From Bacillus sp. FJAT-47783 (GTDB taxonomy: Bacteria; Bacillota; Bacilli; Bacillales; Aeribacillaceae): DNA of 64,000 nt. The DNA lies in NCBI RefSeq assembly GCF_022808615.1, contig NZ_JAKZKS010000005.1, forward strand, positions 62,001 to 126,000, in the 5' to 3' direction. A program made the translations under genes and the position numbers. The notes below the pieces were generated by a model. That model was not told the origin of the DNA. It saw only the letters and a program-made list of their open reading frames with translations, and searched no databases. Of the stretch, positions 1-7,717 are shown piece after piece (the stretch's first letter is position 1; the number at the start of each line of letters is the position of its first letter).

Positions 1-50
1 TTTATCCTCGGGAGAATGCCTACAAGATCCAAAAAATGGAAACGGCATAA
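1..50 (+). CDS. Possible 3' end of a gene cut by the window start
   Basis: Frame 3 is open from base 3 to a TAA at 48-50 and would encode the last 15 residues (YPRENAYKIQKMETA) of a protein whose body lies outside the window. The other two plus-strand frames also run a short way open, so the frame choice rests only on codon appearance. A terminator-like hairpin follows 16 bases downstream, which fits a gene ending here. The product is not identifiable. Confidence 0.3.
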   Translation, partial: YPRENAYKIQKMETA

Positions 51-65
51 TAGATTAATAGTATA

Positions 66-130
66 AAGCGAAAACTCCTATCGTGGCTTGTCTCATCAAC
101 CATTGCGATACTAGAGTTTTCGCTTCTTTT
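66..130 (+). terminator. Rho-independent terminator-like inverted repeat
   Basis: A perfect 12-bp inverted repeat (AAGCGAAAACTC at 66-77, GAGTTTTCGCTT at 114-125) encloses a 36-base loop and is followed by CTTTT. The stem also ends in A-rich sequence on the other side, so it could work in both directions. Confidence 0.6.
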
Positions 131-274
131 ATATCCACATGTGGAAAAATATTCATTTTTATATAAGTAATCCCAAGTTATAATTTGGTATAATATATGA
201 AATCGAGTGGAAATACCTAAATGAACAACAGTTTTGCCCGATTTTACGAGAACGAGAGGATAGGAGAGAATTGG

Positions 275-820
275 ATGAGAAAAATGCTATGTTGGATTGG
301 GGTCCTTTTATTTGCTTTCCCCTTATTCCAACAACCTGTAATGGCTGACGATGATGAGTATGCGGAGCATGAAGAATTCGAGGAGAAAGAAGAATCTGAG
401 GAAGAGAATGAAGTTTTAGAAGAGGTTGGTGAATGGTTAGGATGGGCGACGGTCATAGCTTCAGTAACTGCAGGGTCTCTTTTTCTAATTCGGCGCTCAG
501 CAAGCTTTTTTACAAAGACCTTTCCGAATATAAAATCCTATTTCATTAAACTTGTTCGATTATTAACGAAATGGCATATAGCAATAGGGATGATTGCTGT
601 TATCTTAGCTATTTCTCACGGAGTTTTGTTCTTCTTTGAAGAAGATGAGTTCTCAACACATGAATATTTAGGAATCGTTTCTGTGTCCTTAATGAGTATT
701 GCAGCAGTCATAGGTGCACTCCTTTCGAAATATAAACGAAATACTTCCATTCGCATGACACATATTAGTTTACTTTTAATAGCTGGTATATTAGCCGTTT
801 TTCATATCGCATTCTCATAA
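275..820 (+). CDS. Small secreted-signal, four-helix membrane protein, possibly heme-binding
   Basis: The best start is the ATG at 275, preceded by AGGAGA; an in-frame ATG at 221 lacks a ribosome binding site. The 181-residue product begins with a signal peptide (about residues 1-24, ending VMA), then a strongly acidic Glu-rich stretch (about 25-52), then about four membrane helices. Histidines lie in or beside the helices: KWHIAIG (about 101), ISHGVLF (115), STHEYLG (129), MTHISLL (163) and VFHIAFS (177). Paired histidines in a four-helix bundle are typical of b-type cytochromes and ferric reductase-like proteins, so a heme-linked redox role is possible. That is inference from the pattern; I do not recognise a named orthologue. 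It stands alone and is followed by a terminator at 888-924. Confidence 0.7.
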   Translation: MRKMLCWIGVLLFAFPLFQQPVMADDDEYAEHEEFEEKEESEEENEVLEEVGEWLGWATVIASVTAGSLFLIRRSASFFTKTFPNIKSYFIKLVRLLTKWHIAIGMIAVILAISHGVLFFFEEDEFSTHEYLGIVSVSLMSIAAVIGALLSKYKRNTSIRMTHISLLLIAGILAVFHIAFS

Positions 821-887
821 TTTTCACGACTGGTTTATCTCATATTCGATGACGAAATGGTTAAATAAACAAATCTATAAAAACGTT

Positions 888-924
888 CCCTCTATTCAAC
901 TGCGAATGGAGGGTTATTTTTTTT
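888..924 (+). terminator. Rho-independent terminator after the membrane protein gene
   Basis: A 10-bp stem (CCCTCTATTC at 888-897 and GAATGGAGGG at 904-913, one G-U pair) with a six-base loop is followed by TTATTTTTTTT. Confidence 0.85.
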
Positions 925-1180
925 AGGAATGAGTCGGTTAATCCAATACTCTCTAAACGGATAGTAAGCGTTCAACTTCTAATCAGATACATTCGGGATA
1001 GATGAGAGCGAAATGACGATGACATTCATACCAATAGGAACCGCGTATATACCCACGAAAAACGATTCGTCTCGCTACGGCTATTTGAGGATTATTAAGT
1101 TTATGTAAGATACTCCAACATTTATTTAAATTAAAGTTCAACCTTTTAAAAAAGAGCATATCATTTATTATGAGTTTACG
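925..1180. other. Non-coding stretch with nothing recognised
   Basis: Between the terminator and the cupin gene I see no supported gene. A minus-strand frame is open across 983-1297, but it has no ribosome binding site and overlaps the cupin gene. No strong promoter or repeat stands out. Confidence 0.4.
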
Positions 1181-1192
1181 AAAGGAATGAGT

Positions 1193-1750
1193 ATGATGTA
1201 CCGTGTTTATCCAACGTATCCTAGCCCTTACTACTATCCAATTCCGATGAATCAACCCTATGTTTATCAACCGTATCCATCTCCTTACTGGGTTCAAGCA
1301 CCCATGTATAAAAACTCGAGCTTTTCCAAGCCATTACCTAAGTTAAAAGACTATGGCCCCCATCCTTTTGTTGTAAATATTGAAGAAGCTACAAAGCGAA
1401 ACAATACGTTTCGTACCGCTTTATGGACAGGAGAGTATTTGCAAGTGACTTTAATGAGTATTAAACCAGGGGAGGACATCGGTTTAGAAAGACATCCGAC
1501 GGTCGATCAATTCATTCGTATTGAAGAAGGTCATGGAGTTGTTCAAATGGGAGATCGTAAGCAAAAACTAGATTTTCAAGAAAAAGTGCATGATGACGAT
1601 GCAATTATGATCCCTGCTGGGAAGTGGCACAATGTTATCAATACAGGGAATAAGCCTCTAAAATTGTACTCAATCTATGCACCACCAGAGCATCCACGTG
1701 GTACGGTTCATAAAACGAAAGCAGATGCAGAAGCTTCTGAAGTGAAATAG
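1193..1750 (+). CDS. Cupin domain protein with Tyr/Pro-rich N-terminus
   Basis: Single-domain cupin of about 185 residues. Residues 1-40 are rich in Tyr and Pro (YPSPYYYPIP and similar), as in some spore-surface proteins. The cupin core follows: motif 1 is GLERHPTVDQFIRIEEGHG, with His, Gln and Glu as candidate metal ligands, and motif 2 is PAGKWHNVIN with the second-motif His. AAAGGA at 1181-1186 favours the ATG at 1193 (or 1196) over the ATG at 1187, which would sit directly on the ribosome binding site. The fold is clear but the substrate is unknown; B. subtilis has related cupins without a firm function. A decayed paralogue of its C-terminal part lies at 4268-4456. A MITE-like element follows the stop codon. 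Confidence 0.85.
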   Translation: MMYRVYPTYPSPYYYPIPMNQPYVYQPYPSPYWVQAPMYKNSSFSKPLPKLKDYGPHPFVVNIEEATKRNNTFRTALWTGEYLQVTLMSIKPGEDIGLERHPTVDQFIRIEEGHGVVQMGDRKQKLDFQEKVHDDDAIMIPAGKWHNVINTGNKPLKLYSIYAPPEHPRGTVHKTKADAEASEVK

Positions 1751-1764
1751 GCCGAGACCAGTGT

Positions 1765-1896
1765 AGGGCTGTCTAAAATGTCCATTGTTGAGTAAAACAC
1801 GCCAAAATTAAGACATCAAGAATACTGTAAATTCAACATTCTTGATGTCTACTTTTTTAGAATTCGGGGCGTAAATACCACTTTTCGGACAGCCCC
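1765..1896. mobile_element. 132-bp MITE-like element with terminal inverted repeats and an internal hairpin
   Basis: The ends are inverted repeats: AGGGCTGTCTAAAA at 1765-1778 against the complement of TTTTCGGACAGCCCC at 1882-1896. The flanks ACCAGTGT (1757-1764) and ACCAGTAT (1897-1904) match at 7 of 8 positions and look like a target-site duplication. Inside is a perfect 13-bp hairpin (AGACATCAAGAAT at 1811-1823, ATTCTTGATGTCT at 1838-1850) followed by ACTTTTTT, which can serve as a terminator for the cupin gene. It has no coding capacity. The parental insertion-sequence family is not certain; an 8-bp duplication fits IS1595- or ISL3-type enzymes. Confidence 0.7.
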
Positions 1897-1911
1897 ACCA
1901 GTATTTTTCCA

Positions 1912-2730
1912 TTACGCCGATTTGCGTTTTTCAACAAAGGGTTTTGACTGTAGGTGATTTTTGTTTAGCCACGTATAAAGAAATCCCATGAATATAGCTC
2001 CTCCAACGATGTTTCCGAATGTTGCAAAGGTGATATTATGGAAAGCTCCTCCAACTGTAATCGTTTCTGGATGAGGAACGAGTAAAGCAAAGCTAAACAA
2101 AGAAAAATTCGCAATGCAGTGTTCAAACCCGGAAACAAAAAACGCACAAACAAGAAGCATCATGGAGAAAATTTTTGCGATGTCTTGTTTCATTTGTTTT
2201 GGAATAAAGATTGCTAAACAAACCATCCAATTACAAAAAATAGCTCGAACGAAAATTTCACTTGATGTATGATGCATTTTGCTTTCAACGATCGAAAACA
2301 GCCACTGATTCATCCCTAACTCTTGGATAATGCCTGTTGGAATGATGAAAAGGGCAAATAAAAAAGCTCCTACAGCATTTCCTACATAACAAAGTATGAG
2401 TACTTTTACCGTTTCAGATAGCGATGTAAATCGCCTTAACGTCGATGAAGTAAAATACATTGTATTTCCTGTGAATAACTCCGCCCCACCGTAAACAATG
2501 AGGACAAGGGCAACACCAAAGATTAGTCCACCTATAAGAGATGTAAATGGTGAGTTCTGTAAGAACATCGTATTAATTGATTTTAGGGTAAAGATTAAGG
2601 CAAAACCAATGAACGCCCCAGCCAGTACTGCCCGGAAAAAATATTCCAAAGGGCGTACAGTTATTAAATAAACGGAATCCTCTGCCTTCTTGCAGAGAGA
2701 CTCTAGTGCTTCGATCTCTGAATGTGCCAT
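1912..2730 (-). CDS. Formate/nitrite transporter family (FNT) channel
   Basis: The 272-residue protein has six predicted membrane helices and the hallmarks of the FocA/NirC family: GAELFTGNTMY in the second third, a GNAVGA stretch, and GFEHCIAN carrying the central pore histidine. Family members pass formate, nitrite, hydrosulfide or other small anions with protons across the cytoplasmic membrane as pentamers. Which anion is carried cannot be decided from the sequence, and no formate or nitrite enzyme gene is adjacent. Length is normal for the family. A perfect FNR-type box lies about 85-100 bases upstream, so induction without oxygen is likely. The 3' end runs up to the MITE, whose internal hairpin may end transcription. 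Confidence 0.9.
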   Translation of the reverse strand: MAHSEIEALESLCKKAEDSVYLITVRPLEYFFRAVLAGAFIGFALIFTLKSINTMFLQNSPFTSLIGGLIFGVALVLIVYGGAELFTGNTMYFTSSTLRRFTSLSETVKVLILCYVGNAVGAFLFALFIIPTGIIQELGMNQWLFSIVESKMHHTSSEIFVRAIFCNWMVCLAIFIPKQMKQDIAKIFSMMLLVCAFFVSGFEHCIANFSLFSFALLVPHPETITVGGAFHNITFATFGNIVGGAIFMGFLYTWLNKNHLQSKPFVEKRKSA

Positions 2731-2813
2731 AAAGCCGTCGTTCCTTCCTTAATAAGGTAATTCTTATTTTGTTTTTTACTATAAGCTTATTATGATACAT
2801 AGACAAGAGATTT

Positions 2814-2829
2814 TGTGAAGTTTTTCACA
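2814..2829 (-). promoter_or_regulatory. FNR-type operator upstream of the FNT gene
   Basis: TGTGA at 2814-2818 and TCACA at 2825-2829, separated by six bases, form a perfect match to the Bacillus Fnr/Crp-type palindrome TGTGA-N6-TCACA. On the minus strand a -10-like CATAAT (2794-2789) would give a start near 2780-2782, putting the box centre close to -40, the classical class II activator position. This indicates oxygen-dependent activation of the FNT gene. Confidence 0.7.
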
Positions 2830-3067
2830 AGTTTCATGGAATAGCCAAACTTATGTAAATGTTTGTGCTTACATCTTTGATAATAGCACATGTCCCCCAA
2901 CACGGTAAAGCGCTAGAGAACAGGTACTGTTTCAGAAAAATGCTATGTAACTATTACTGAGCAATTTTAGCTTTAAAGACTAGTCTATTGTTCTGTCAAT
3001 CGTTGTTAAGATATAATATTGAAGAGGTTTATTATTGGATAACCCAAACATTTTTTAAATTAAGTTG

Positions 3068-3104
3068 TTGACAAAGACTCCTTATTGTAACTATGATTAT
3101 TACA
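3068..3104 (+). promoter_or_regulatory. SigA promoter overlapped by operator 1 of the Rrf2-type regulator
   Basis: TTGACA (3068-3073), an 18-base spacer and TATGAT (3092-3097) make a good SigA promoter. The -10 box lies inside an inverted repeat TGTAA-N9-TTACA at 3086-3104. The same repeat recurs at 3559-3577 before the next gene. This fits autorepression by the regulator encoded at 3119. Confidence 0.65.
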
Positions 3105-3118
3105 GGTGATGATGTTAC

Positions 3119-3535
3119 ATGAAAAACAATCGCTTTGCCGTGGCCATTCATATTTTGTCAATGGCAGCTTTGTTTAGACGTGAAGAATTAACTTCAGAAA
3201 ACATAGCTGGTAGTGTGAATACAAATGCTGTGGTCATTCGCAGACTTATTGGTGATTTAAAGCAGGCGGACTTATTAAAGACACAACGTGGAGTTCCAGG
3301 AATTGAACTAACACGTCAGCCCGAAACGATTACATTACTTGATATTTATCGGGCTGTTGAAGGGAATGAATCTTCCGTATTCAATCCTCACCAAAATCCG
3401 AATCCAGCATGTGAGGTAGGTGCGCAAATTAAAGGCACACTCACCACATTTTTCAACAGGGCCCAAAATGCTGCTGAAAAAGAACTGAATAGCATGACAC
3501 TGCAAGATGTTATTAATGATCTCTTTTCTTCATAA
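3119..3535 (+). CDS. Rrf2 family transcriptional regulator (YwnA-like)
   Basis: The 138-residue protein has an N-terminal winged helix (about residues 1-65: NRFAVAIHILSMAAL, then NTNAVVIRRLIGDLKQADLL as the recognition region) and a C-terminal dimer helix, as in the Rrf2 family. It has one cysteine, in NPACEVG (about residue 100), rather than the three-cysteine cluster of iron-sulfur sensors such as IscR or NsrR. Sensing is therefore more likely by thiol chemistry or a ligand. It pairs with the NAD(P)-binding protein downstream, the arrangement of ywnA-ywnB in B. subtilis. Matching TGTAA-N9-TTACA operators precede both genes. A terminator overlaps its stop codon. Confidence 0.85.
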   Translation: MKNNRFAVAIHILSMAALFRREELTSENIAGSVNTNAVVIRRLIGDLKQADLLKTQRGVPGIELTRQPETITLLDIYRAVEGNESSVFNPHQNPNPACEVGAQIKGTLTTFFNRAQNAAEKELNSMTLQDVINDLFSS

Positions 3536-3548
3536 AAGAGATTTTTTC
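3519..3548 (+). terminator. Terminator overlapping the regulator stop codon
   Basis: A 9-bp stem (ATCTCTTTT at 3519-3527, AAAAGAGAT at 3534-3542) is followed by a run of T. The hairpin includes the last codons of the regulator gene, so transcription of the next gene probably relies on its own promoter. Confidence 0.8.
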
Positions 3549-3558
3549 ATCACCTAGT

Positions 3559-3577
3559 TGTAACTTTTATCATTACA
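3559..3577 (+). promoter_or_regulatory. Operator 2: TGTAA-N9-TTACA upstream of the oxidoreductase gene
   Basis: TGTAA (3559-3563) and TTACA (3573-3577) are spaced by nine bases exactly as in operator 1 at 3086-3104, and the inner bases are similar. The site lies 20 bases before the start codon at 3598. It suggests that the regulator controls its neighbour separately from itself. Confidence 0.6.
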
Positions 3578-3597
3578 AATAAAAGGATGATTTTCTT

Positions 3598-4230
3598 ATG
3601 AAAATTGGAATTGTCGGGGCATCAGGAAAAGCAGGAAGTTTAATCTATAAGGAAGCAGTTAAACGTGGGCATGAAGTCACTCCAATTGTACGTGATGCTA
3701 GTAAAGTCGAACACCCAAATCCTATTGTGAAAGATGTACATGATATACAAACAAGTGATTTATCTCACTTTGATGTCGTCGTAAATGCATTCGGTGCGCC
3801 CCTTGGAGAAGAAGAAGCACACGTAACAGCAGGACATGCTTTAATCAAAGCACTTCGTGGCCAGTCTACTCGCCTAATCGTTGTAGGTGGGGCTGGTAGT
3901 CTGTACGTGAATGAAGATCAAACAATTCGTGTTATTGACACACCGGACTTCCCAGAAATCTTCTTACCTACTGCAAAAGGCCAAGCACGAAATCTAGAAG
4001 AATTAAAATCTACAACCAAATTAAAATGGACTTTCATCAGCCCAGCAGCTCATTTCGATCCGGAGGGTTTTCGTACTGGAAGCTATCAAATAGGTGGCGA
4101 CAACCTAATTGTCAACTCAAAAGGTAATAGCTATATTAGCTATGCCGACTTTGCCATCGCTGTTTTAGATGAAATTGAAAACCCTAAACATTTAAATCAA
4201 CGTTTTTCCGTTGTTGGGGAAGCAAAATAA
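3598..4230 (+). CDS. NAD(P)-binding oxidoreductase (YwnB-like, atypical SDR)
   Basis: The 210-residue protein opens with a Rossmann nucleotide-binding motif, KIGIVGASGKAGS (residues 2-14), followed by the usual alternating strands (VTPIVRDASKV, VVVNAFG, LIVVGGAGSLYV). It belongs to the NmrA-like/atypical short-chain dehydrogenase group, which binds NAD(P)(H). The YxxxK catalytic pair of classical SDRs is not evident, so enzymatic activity is uncertain. AAAAGGATG at 3581-3589 is the ribosome binding site. It is controlled together with the Rrf2-type regulator through a shared operator sequence, so a stress-response role is likely. The substrate is unknown. Confidence 0.85.
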   Translation: MKIGIVGASGKAGSLIYKEAVKRGHEVTPIVRDASKVEHPNPIVKDVHDIQTSDLSHFDVVVNAFGAPLGEEEAHVTAGHALIKALRGQSTRLIVVGGAGSLYVNEDQTIRVIDTPDFPEIFLPTAKGQARNLEELKSTTKLKWTFISPAAHFDPEGFRTGSYQIGGDNLIVNSKGNSYISYADFAIAVLDEIENPKHLNQRFSVVGEAK

Positions 4231-4267
4231 ACGAAATGTCTTCTGTAATCTCTTTACAGATAGAGGG

Positions 4268-4456
4268 CACGACGTAACAATCAAGAAAAAAGCTGGCATT
4301 GTACAGCCTTTGATACCTGCTGGGAAGTGGCACAATGTCACCAATGCAGGGAATACGCCTCTTTAATTGTATACACTCTATGCAACACCAGCCCATCCTC
4401 GTGGAACTGTTCAAAAACGAAAGCAGATACACAGGCTGATGAAGCAAACCACAGGC
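4268..4456 (+). pseudogene. Decayed C-terminal fragment of a cupin gene, paralogue of 1193-1750
   Basis: Translation from 4268 gives a cupin motif 2, IPAGKWHNVTNAGNTPL, closely matching IPAGKWHNVINTGNKPL in the intact cupin. The next codon is TAA where the intact gene has AAA (Lys). Beyond it the match continues (LYTLYATPAHPRGTVQK against LYSIYAPPEHPRGTVHK) until one lost base shifts the frame. The N-terminal half is missing. It therefore carries a nonsense mutation, a frameshift and a truncation, and cannot be functional. It lies just after the oxidoreductase gene. Confidence 0.8.
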
Positions 4457-4532
4457 ACTAAACAATTTCATAGACTTCTTCTATAATAAAGCATTGAAAC
4501 AATTTAGATAATGGGATAATCCTTTTTCATAT

Positions 4533-4593
4533 AAAGTCACTCTCCGTATTGTGTTGTTAAGGTAACAAACATTAACATGTGAGTGACTTTTTT
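4533..4593. terminator. Long-loop inverted repeat with a T run
   Basis: AAAGTCACTC (4533-4542) and GAGTGACTTT (4581-4590) are perfect inverted complements followed by TTT, with a 38-base loop. It probably terminates the oxidoreductase/cupin-remnant transcript. Confidence 0.5.
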
Positions 4594-4672
4594 GTACTCT
4601 ATTTGGTTTACGTAATCAACAGCCGTGAAGGCATAGATATTAATTACGTAGTTTTTGGTTGTAAGCAAGCTA

Positions 4673-5190
4673 CTAAAGACAAAATAATGAGAAGCGCCTC
4701 CACTTGGACGGCAAAAAATAAAACGTAACCTCCTCCTTCCAATCCCAAACTGTATTGGATAACTCTGTTGCAGACTCTATTAGTTTATTAATAACATTGC
4801 TTTCAGCCAAATACTTATCGATTTCCTGGATTGTACTTTGATTTAAGGTAACTCCACCTTGTGACCATTTTTTTATTTTTCCAATATATTCAGTAATGGT
4901 TTGAATTTGATCGAAAGTAGACTTTAAATTGCTTTACCATGGTAATCGAGCTCATTAAGGTTTTCAACTGTGGTAATGCTGTGCCTACGTGCTCTTTCTA
5001 TAGGAAAACGAATGGGTTCCATTGAAAGAGAAGAACTACCAACTAAATCACCTACTTCATTAAAATCTTGGTTGATAGACTCAATCAAGTCCTCTGTTAA
5101 TCTCTCAAGCTTTTCAAGACCTTGTTTAATATCATGCAATAAAATATTTGTATTTTTAATAACCCAAAAGCCTAAATTTATTGTAAGATT
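4673..5190 (-). pseudogene. Frameshifted LXG-domain toxin fragment (type VII secretion substrate remnant)
   Basis: On the minus strand the frame from about 5190 to 4924 encodes helical sequence such as DIKQGLEKLERLTEDLIESI, then SLSMEPIRFPIERARRHS and TTVENLNELDYHGKA, then hits a stop. One base back, the reading continues as NLKSTFDQIQTITEYIGKIK and on to about 4673. This order resembles the second half of LXG domains, the N-terminal secretion domain of Firmicutes polymorphic toxins. The beginning of the LXG domain and any toxin domain are absent. The nearest secretion genes are at 57-64 kb. The family assignment rests on recalled similarity, not a search. Confidence 0.6.
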
Positions 5191-5838
5191 ATGTTAGAGG
5201 GATATTTTTTATTATGGGGTGAAGGATTGAAAACTGTTTATTTTTCAAGTTTTATAGATGAGAAAAATATTGAAATGAATCCTAATTGTTTTGATTCAAA
5301 TGAAAAGACACTACATCGCTTTTCAATTACGATACCTTTTCATAATCGAAAAGATGGTGGGCATGCAATTGTAATTTTAAAAAATCCAAGTAATGCAGGT
5401 AAAGAAGATACTCAAGGAAGAAAAGTCTCGGATGATACAATTTATAAGGTAACAGATTATCTTTATAAATTAGGGCGTGTTAAAAAGGTAACCATTGTTA
5501 ATTTATTTACAATGGTTAGTGGTACACCAGATTATTTACGAGAATATATAGGAACAAATAATGAGTTGCAATATCGAAACTATAATAATGAAGTATTATT
5601 TCAATTATTGTCCAATTTTAATTCTGATAAAGATATGATTATTGCTGCTTGGGGTAATTATAAGCCTTTACGTGAGAGTAAATATAAAGAAAGAATTCGT
5701 GAAGTTGTAAAACTAATTGGAGATAAACCTCTTTACCGTATTGGCCCAATGGTAAATAACAGTAATTATCCAGGGCACGGGAAGTATTGGTATGATTATG
5801 AGGAAATTTCACCATATCCATTAAATGCAGTGAGATGA
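5191..5838 (+). CDS. DUF1643 family protein
   Basis: The 215-residue protein shows the DUF1643 pattern: AIVILKNPSNAGKEDTQGRK (the family's NPS core) near residue 75, a helix, VTIVNLFTMVSGTPDYL near 120, and MIIAAWGNY near 160. No biochemical role is established for the family. The start is uncertain: the ATG at 5191 has no ribosome binding site, while an in-frame TTG at 5227 follows GGGGTGAAGG and may be the true start. The gene is AT-rich like the surrounding decayed DNA and lies head to head with the LXG fragment, in keeping with an accessory island. Confidence 0.7.
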   Translation: MLEGYFLLWGEGLKTVYFSSFIDEKNIEMNPNCFDSNEKTLHRFSITIPFHNRKDGGHAIVILKNPSNAGKEDTQGRKVSDDTIYKVTDYLYKLGRVKKVTIVNLFTMVSGTPDYLREYIGTNNELQYRNYNNEVLFQLLSNFNSDKDMIIAAWGNYKPLRESKYKERIREVVKLIGDKPLYRIGPMVNNSNYPGHGKYWYDYEEISPYPLNAVR

Positions 5839-5893
5839 GTTGAGTATTTTACTGATCAAATAAATATTTTGATTTAGGACAGGGAAGCCGAGG

Positions 5894-6233
5894 ATGGAGT
5901 TAGCTAATGAAGAAAAATAAAAAATATATTTAGAAGAGAAAAAACACATTGAGATGGAGGAAGAACTCAAAAGAAATTAGAAGAAGAAAAAAGTAAAACC
6001 TTTAACAGAGTATGAAAAAAGAAAATATATAACCAATTTATTAATAATAGAATTGTTTATGCAGGAAGAGATGATATTAAGTATCCAAAAATCAAGAATA
6101 ACACAATAAGTGGATAGCTGGATTAGGATTCATGTTTATATATTTCTTTGTTAGTTTGGTTGGAGCATTTATCTTTGCTATTTTAGCAGTGATTTTTTGG
6201 TTTGTTTTTAGCTTTAAAAAAGTGATTATTTAA
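5894..6233 (+). pseudogene. Decayed small membrane protein with charged coiled coil
   Basis: From an ATG at 5894 a Glu/Lys-rich helical sequence (LEEKKHIEMEEELKR and similar) is broken by several in-frame stops. After frame changes the sequence encodes a single hydrophobic helix (GLGFMFIYFFVSLVGAFIFA) ending at TAA 6231-6233. The coding signal is spread over at least two frames, so the gene is probably dead. The family is not recognised. Confidence 0.4.
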
Positions 6234-6789
6234 ACTCCAGAGATTCAGTATCAAGCCCTTTTTGTAATCATCAGCATTCTAATTTTTTGTGAAAAGAAGA
6301 AAAGATGAAATGGTTTCTAATGGATATATTAAAGCAAAGTGTTTCGGATGCATGTTTAATGGTAGAAGAATCTATTTTAGATCCTAGAACAATTAAATAG
6401 ATTAAAAGATTCATAAATAAATGGCGTTTTAAGATAATTTTGTCGCGCGAACTAGTAATAAATAATAGGCTTTTCACTATTAATGAGTACTAAGCCTATT
6501 ATTATTTTCGTTCAAAACAGCTACTGTTATAATTGGTTTGGATTAACCAGTGGCATAGGTCTGGAATTAATGAATTTTTTATACATCTATCATTTCTTTT
6601 ATTGTACTTAGGGAAGTCGATTGTTGTTGTGCTAATGCTCACCGTTAGTCCAACAATTTATTTTTTTATTTTCCAAATTCCAATTATTTCATCGATTTAT
6701 TTTAACAATCCTGCTTAGCTCAAATTTTCTATATAAATATAAGTAAAAAGAAGAGGCAAGTTCACCAAAATGTTCATACTAATCCTACC
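6234..6789. other. AT-rich stretch without a supported gene
   Basis: Short open frames occur on both strands but none has a ribosome binding site or recognisable product. The only clear structure is the hairpin at 6461-6503. The region looks like continued decay of the accessory DNA upstream. Confidence 0.4.
6461..6503. terminator. Inverted repeat, terminator-like
   Basis: AATAATAGGCTT (6461-6472) pairs perfectly with AAGCCTATTATT (6492-6503) across a 19-base loop; T-rich sequence follows. Confidence 0.5.
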
Positions 6790-7704
6790 CTAATCCCACT
6801 TTCTAAACGACACCTCAATGATAAATTCATTTTCACGGACATTAGCAATCGCTTTTCCTCCTTGTTTGTTAACAAGTTGCTGAACAATATGAAGCCCTAA
6901 TCCTAGCTGGCTACCAGTTCTACTAGGTTCCAACCTGAATGTTCTATTAAAAATCTGTTGAAGTTCTGTAACGTTAATCTTCTCAACATCATTTACTGCC
7001 CTTAACCAAATATACTTTTCTTCCTCCACAAAGCTAATTTTCAAATAACTTTTAGCATAAGTTAAGGCATTCTGAATAATGTTGGTTACAATTCGAACGA
7101 TTGCTTTATTGTCAGCAAGAACAGGGCTTACAGTCCCTTCATCCAACTCCACCTTTAATTTCTTTTTCTCAAAATCATCATAGAACATTAGCATCGTTTC
7201 TACGACAGTTTGATCTAGAGGCTGCTTTTCCATGATTAATTTCATGTCCGAGGAATCGAGCTGAGAAAGTTCATAGAATAAATCAACTATCATGGTAAGA
7301 TTATCAATCTTCTTTTGTATAATAGCTAAAAACTCTTCTCTTTCTGCTTCAGAAAAAGATGGATCTGTTAATAACTCTGAGAACCCTTTGATTGATGTTA
7401 ACGGTGTTCGTAAATCATGGGAGATATTTGTGATTTCTTGCTTTAGTTCGATTTCTCTTTTTTCGATGGACTGCTGATTCTGTTTGTATAATTGAATGAG
7501 CTGATTGATCTTCGCAGCAAACCGGGTCAAGTTTTTATTATGTGTATTTGTACGAACTAATTCATTTGTCCCGAAATTCCTATTAATTTCCTCTAATTGT
7601 TTTGTCATCCTACTAACATCCCAATGGAAAAGCAGAAGCATCGAGACCGCAACAATCAGTAGGAAAACTAAGATCACTATAATCAACCAGCTATTCACTT
7701 TCAT
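6790..7704 (-). CDS. Sensor histidine kinase of an ABC-transporter-linked two-component system
   Basis: The 304-residue kinase has one clear N-terminal membrane helix (about residues 5-26), a linker, then the dimerisation/phosphoacceptor domain with ISHDLRTPLTSIKGF (phosphorylated His about 96). The ATPase domain shows an N box (IVTNIIQNALTYA) and a glycine box (GSQLGLGLHIV). With almost no extracellular part, it probably senses within the membrane or through its transporter partner. It is the last gene of a four-gene unit (regulator, ATPase, permease, kinase), an arrangement like B. subtilis ycbLMNO and bacitracin/lantibiotic-type resistance loci. It starts 13 bases after the permease stop, which argues for co-transcription. 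Confidence 0.85.
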   Translation of the reverse strand: MKVNSWLIIVILVFLLIVAVSMLLLFHWDVSRMTKQLEEINRNFGTNELVRTNTHNKNLTRFAAKINQLIQLYKQNQQSIEKREIELKQEITNISHDLRTPLTSIKGFSELLTDPSFSEAEREEFLAIIQKKIDNLTMIVDLFYELSQLDSSDMKLIMEKQPLDQTVVETMLMFYDDFEKKKLKVELDEGTVSPVLADNKAIVRIVTNIIQNALTYAKSYLKISFVEEEKYIWLRAVNDVEKINVTELQQIFNRTFRLEPSRTGSQLGLGLHIVQQLVNKQGGKAIANVRENEFIIEVSFRKWD

Positions 7705-7717
7705 TCATCCCTTCACA

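Noticed and set aside
983-1297. Minus-strand ORF of 104 codons opposite the cupin gene
   Set aside because: No ribosome binding site, antisense to a well-supported gene over its first third, and no recognisable protein pattern.
6533-6718. Short hydrophobic plus-strand ORF
   Set aside because: It begins at a TTG without a ribosome binding site in AT-rich decayed DNA; hydrophobicity follows from base composition.
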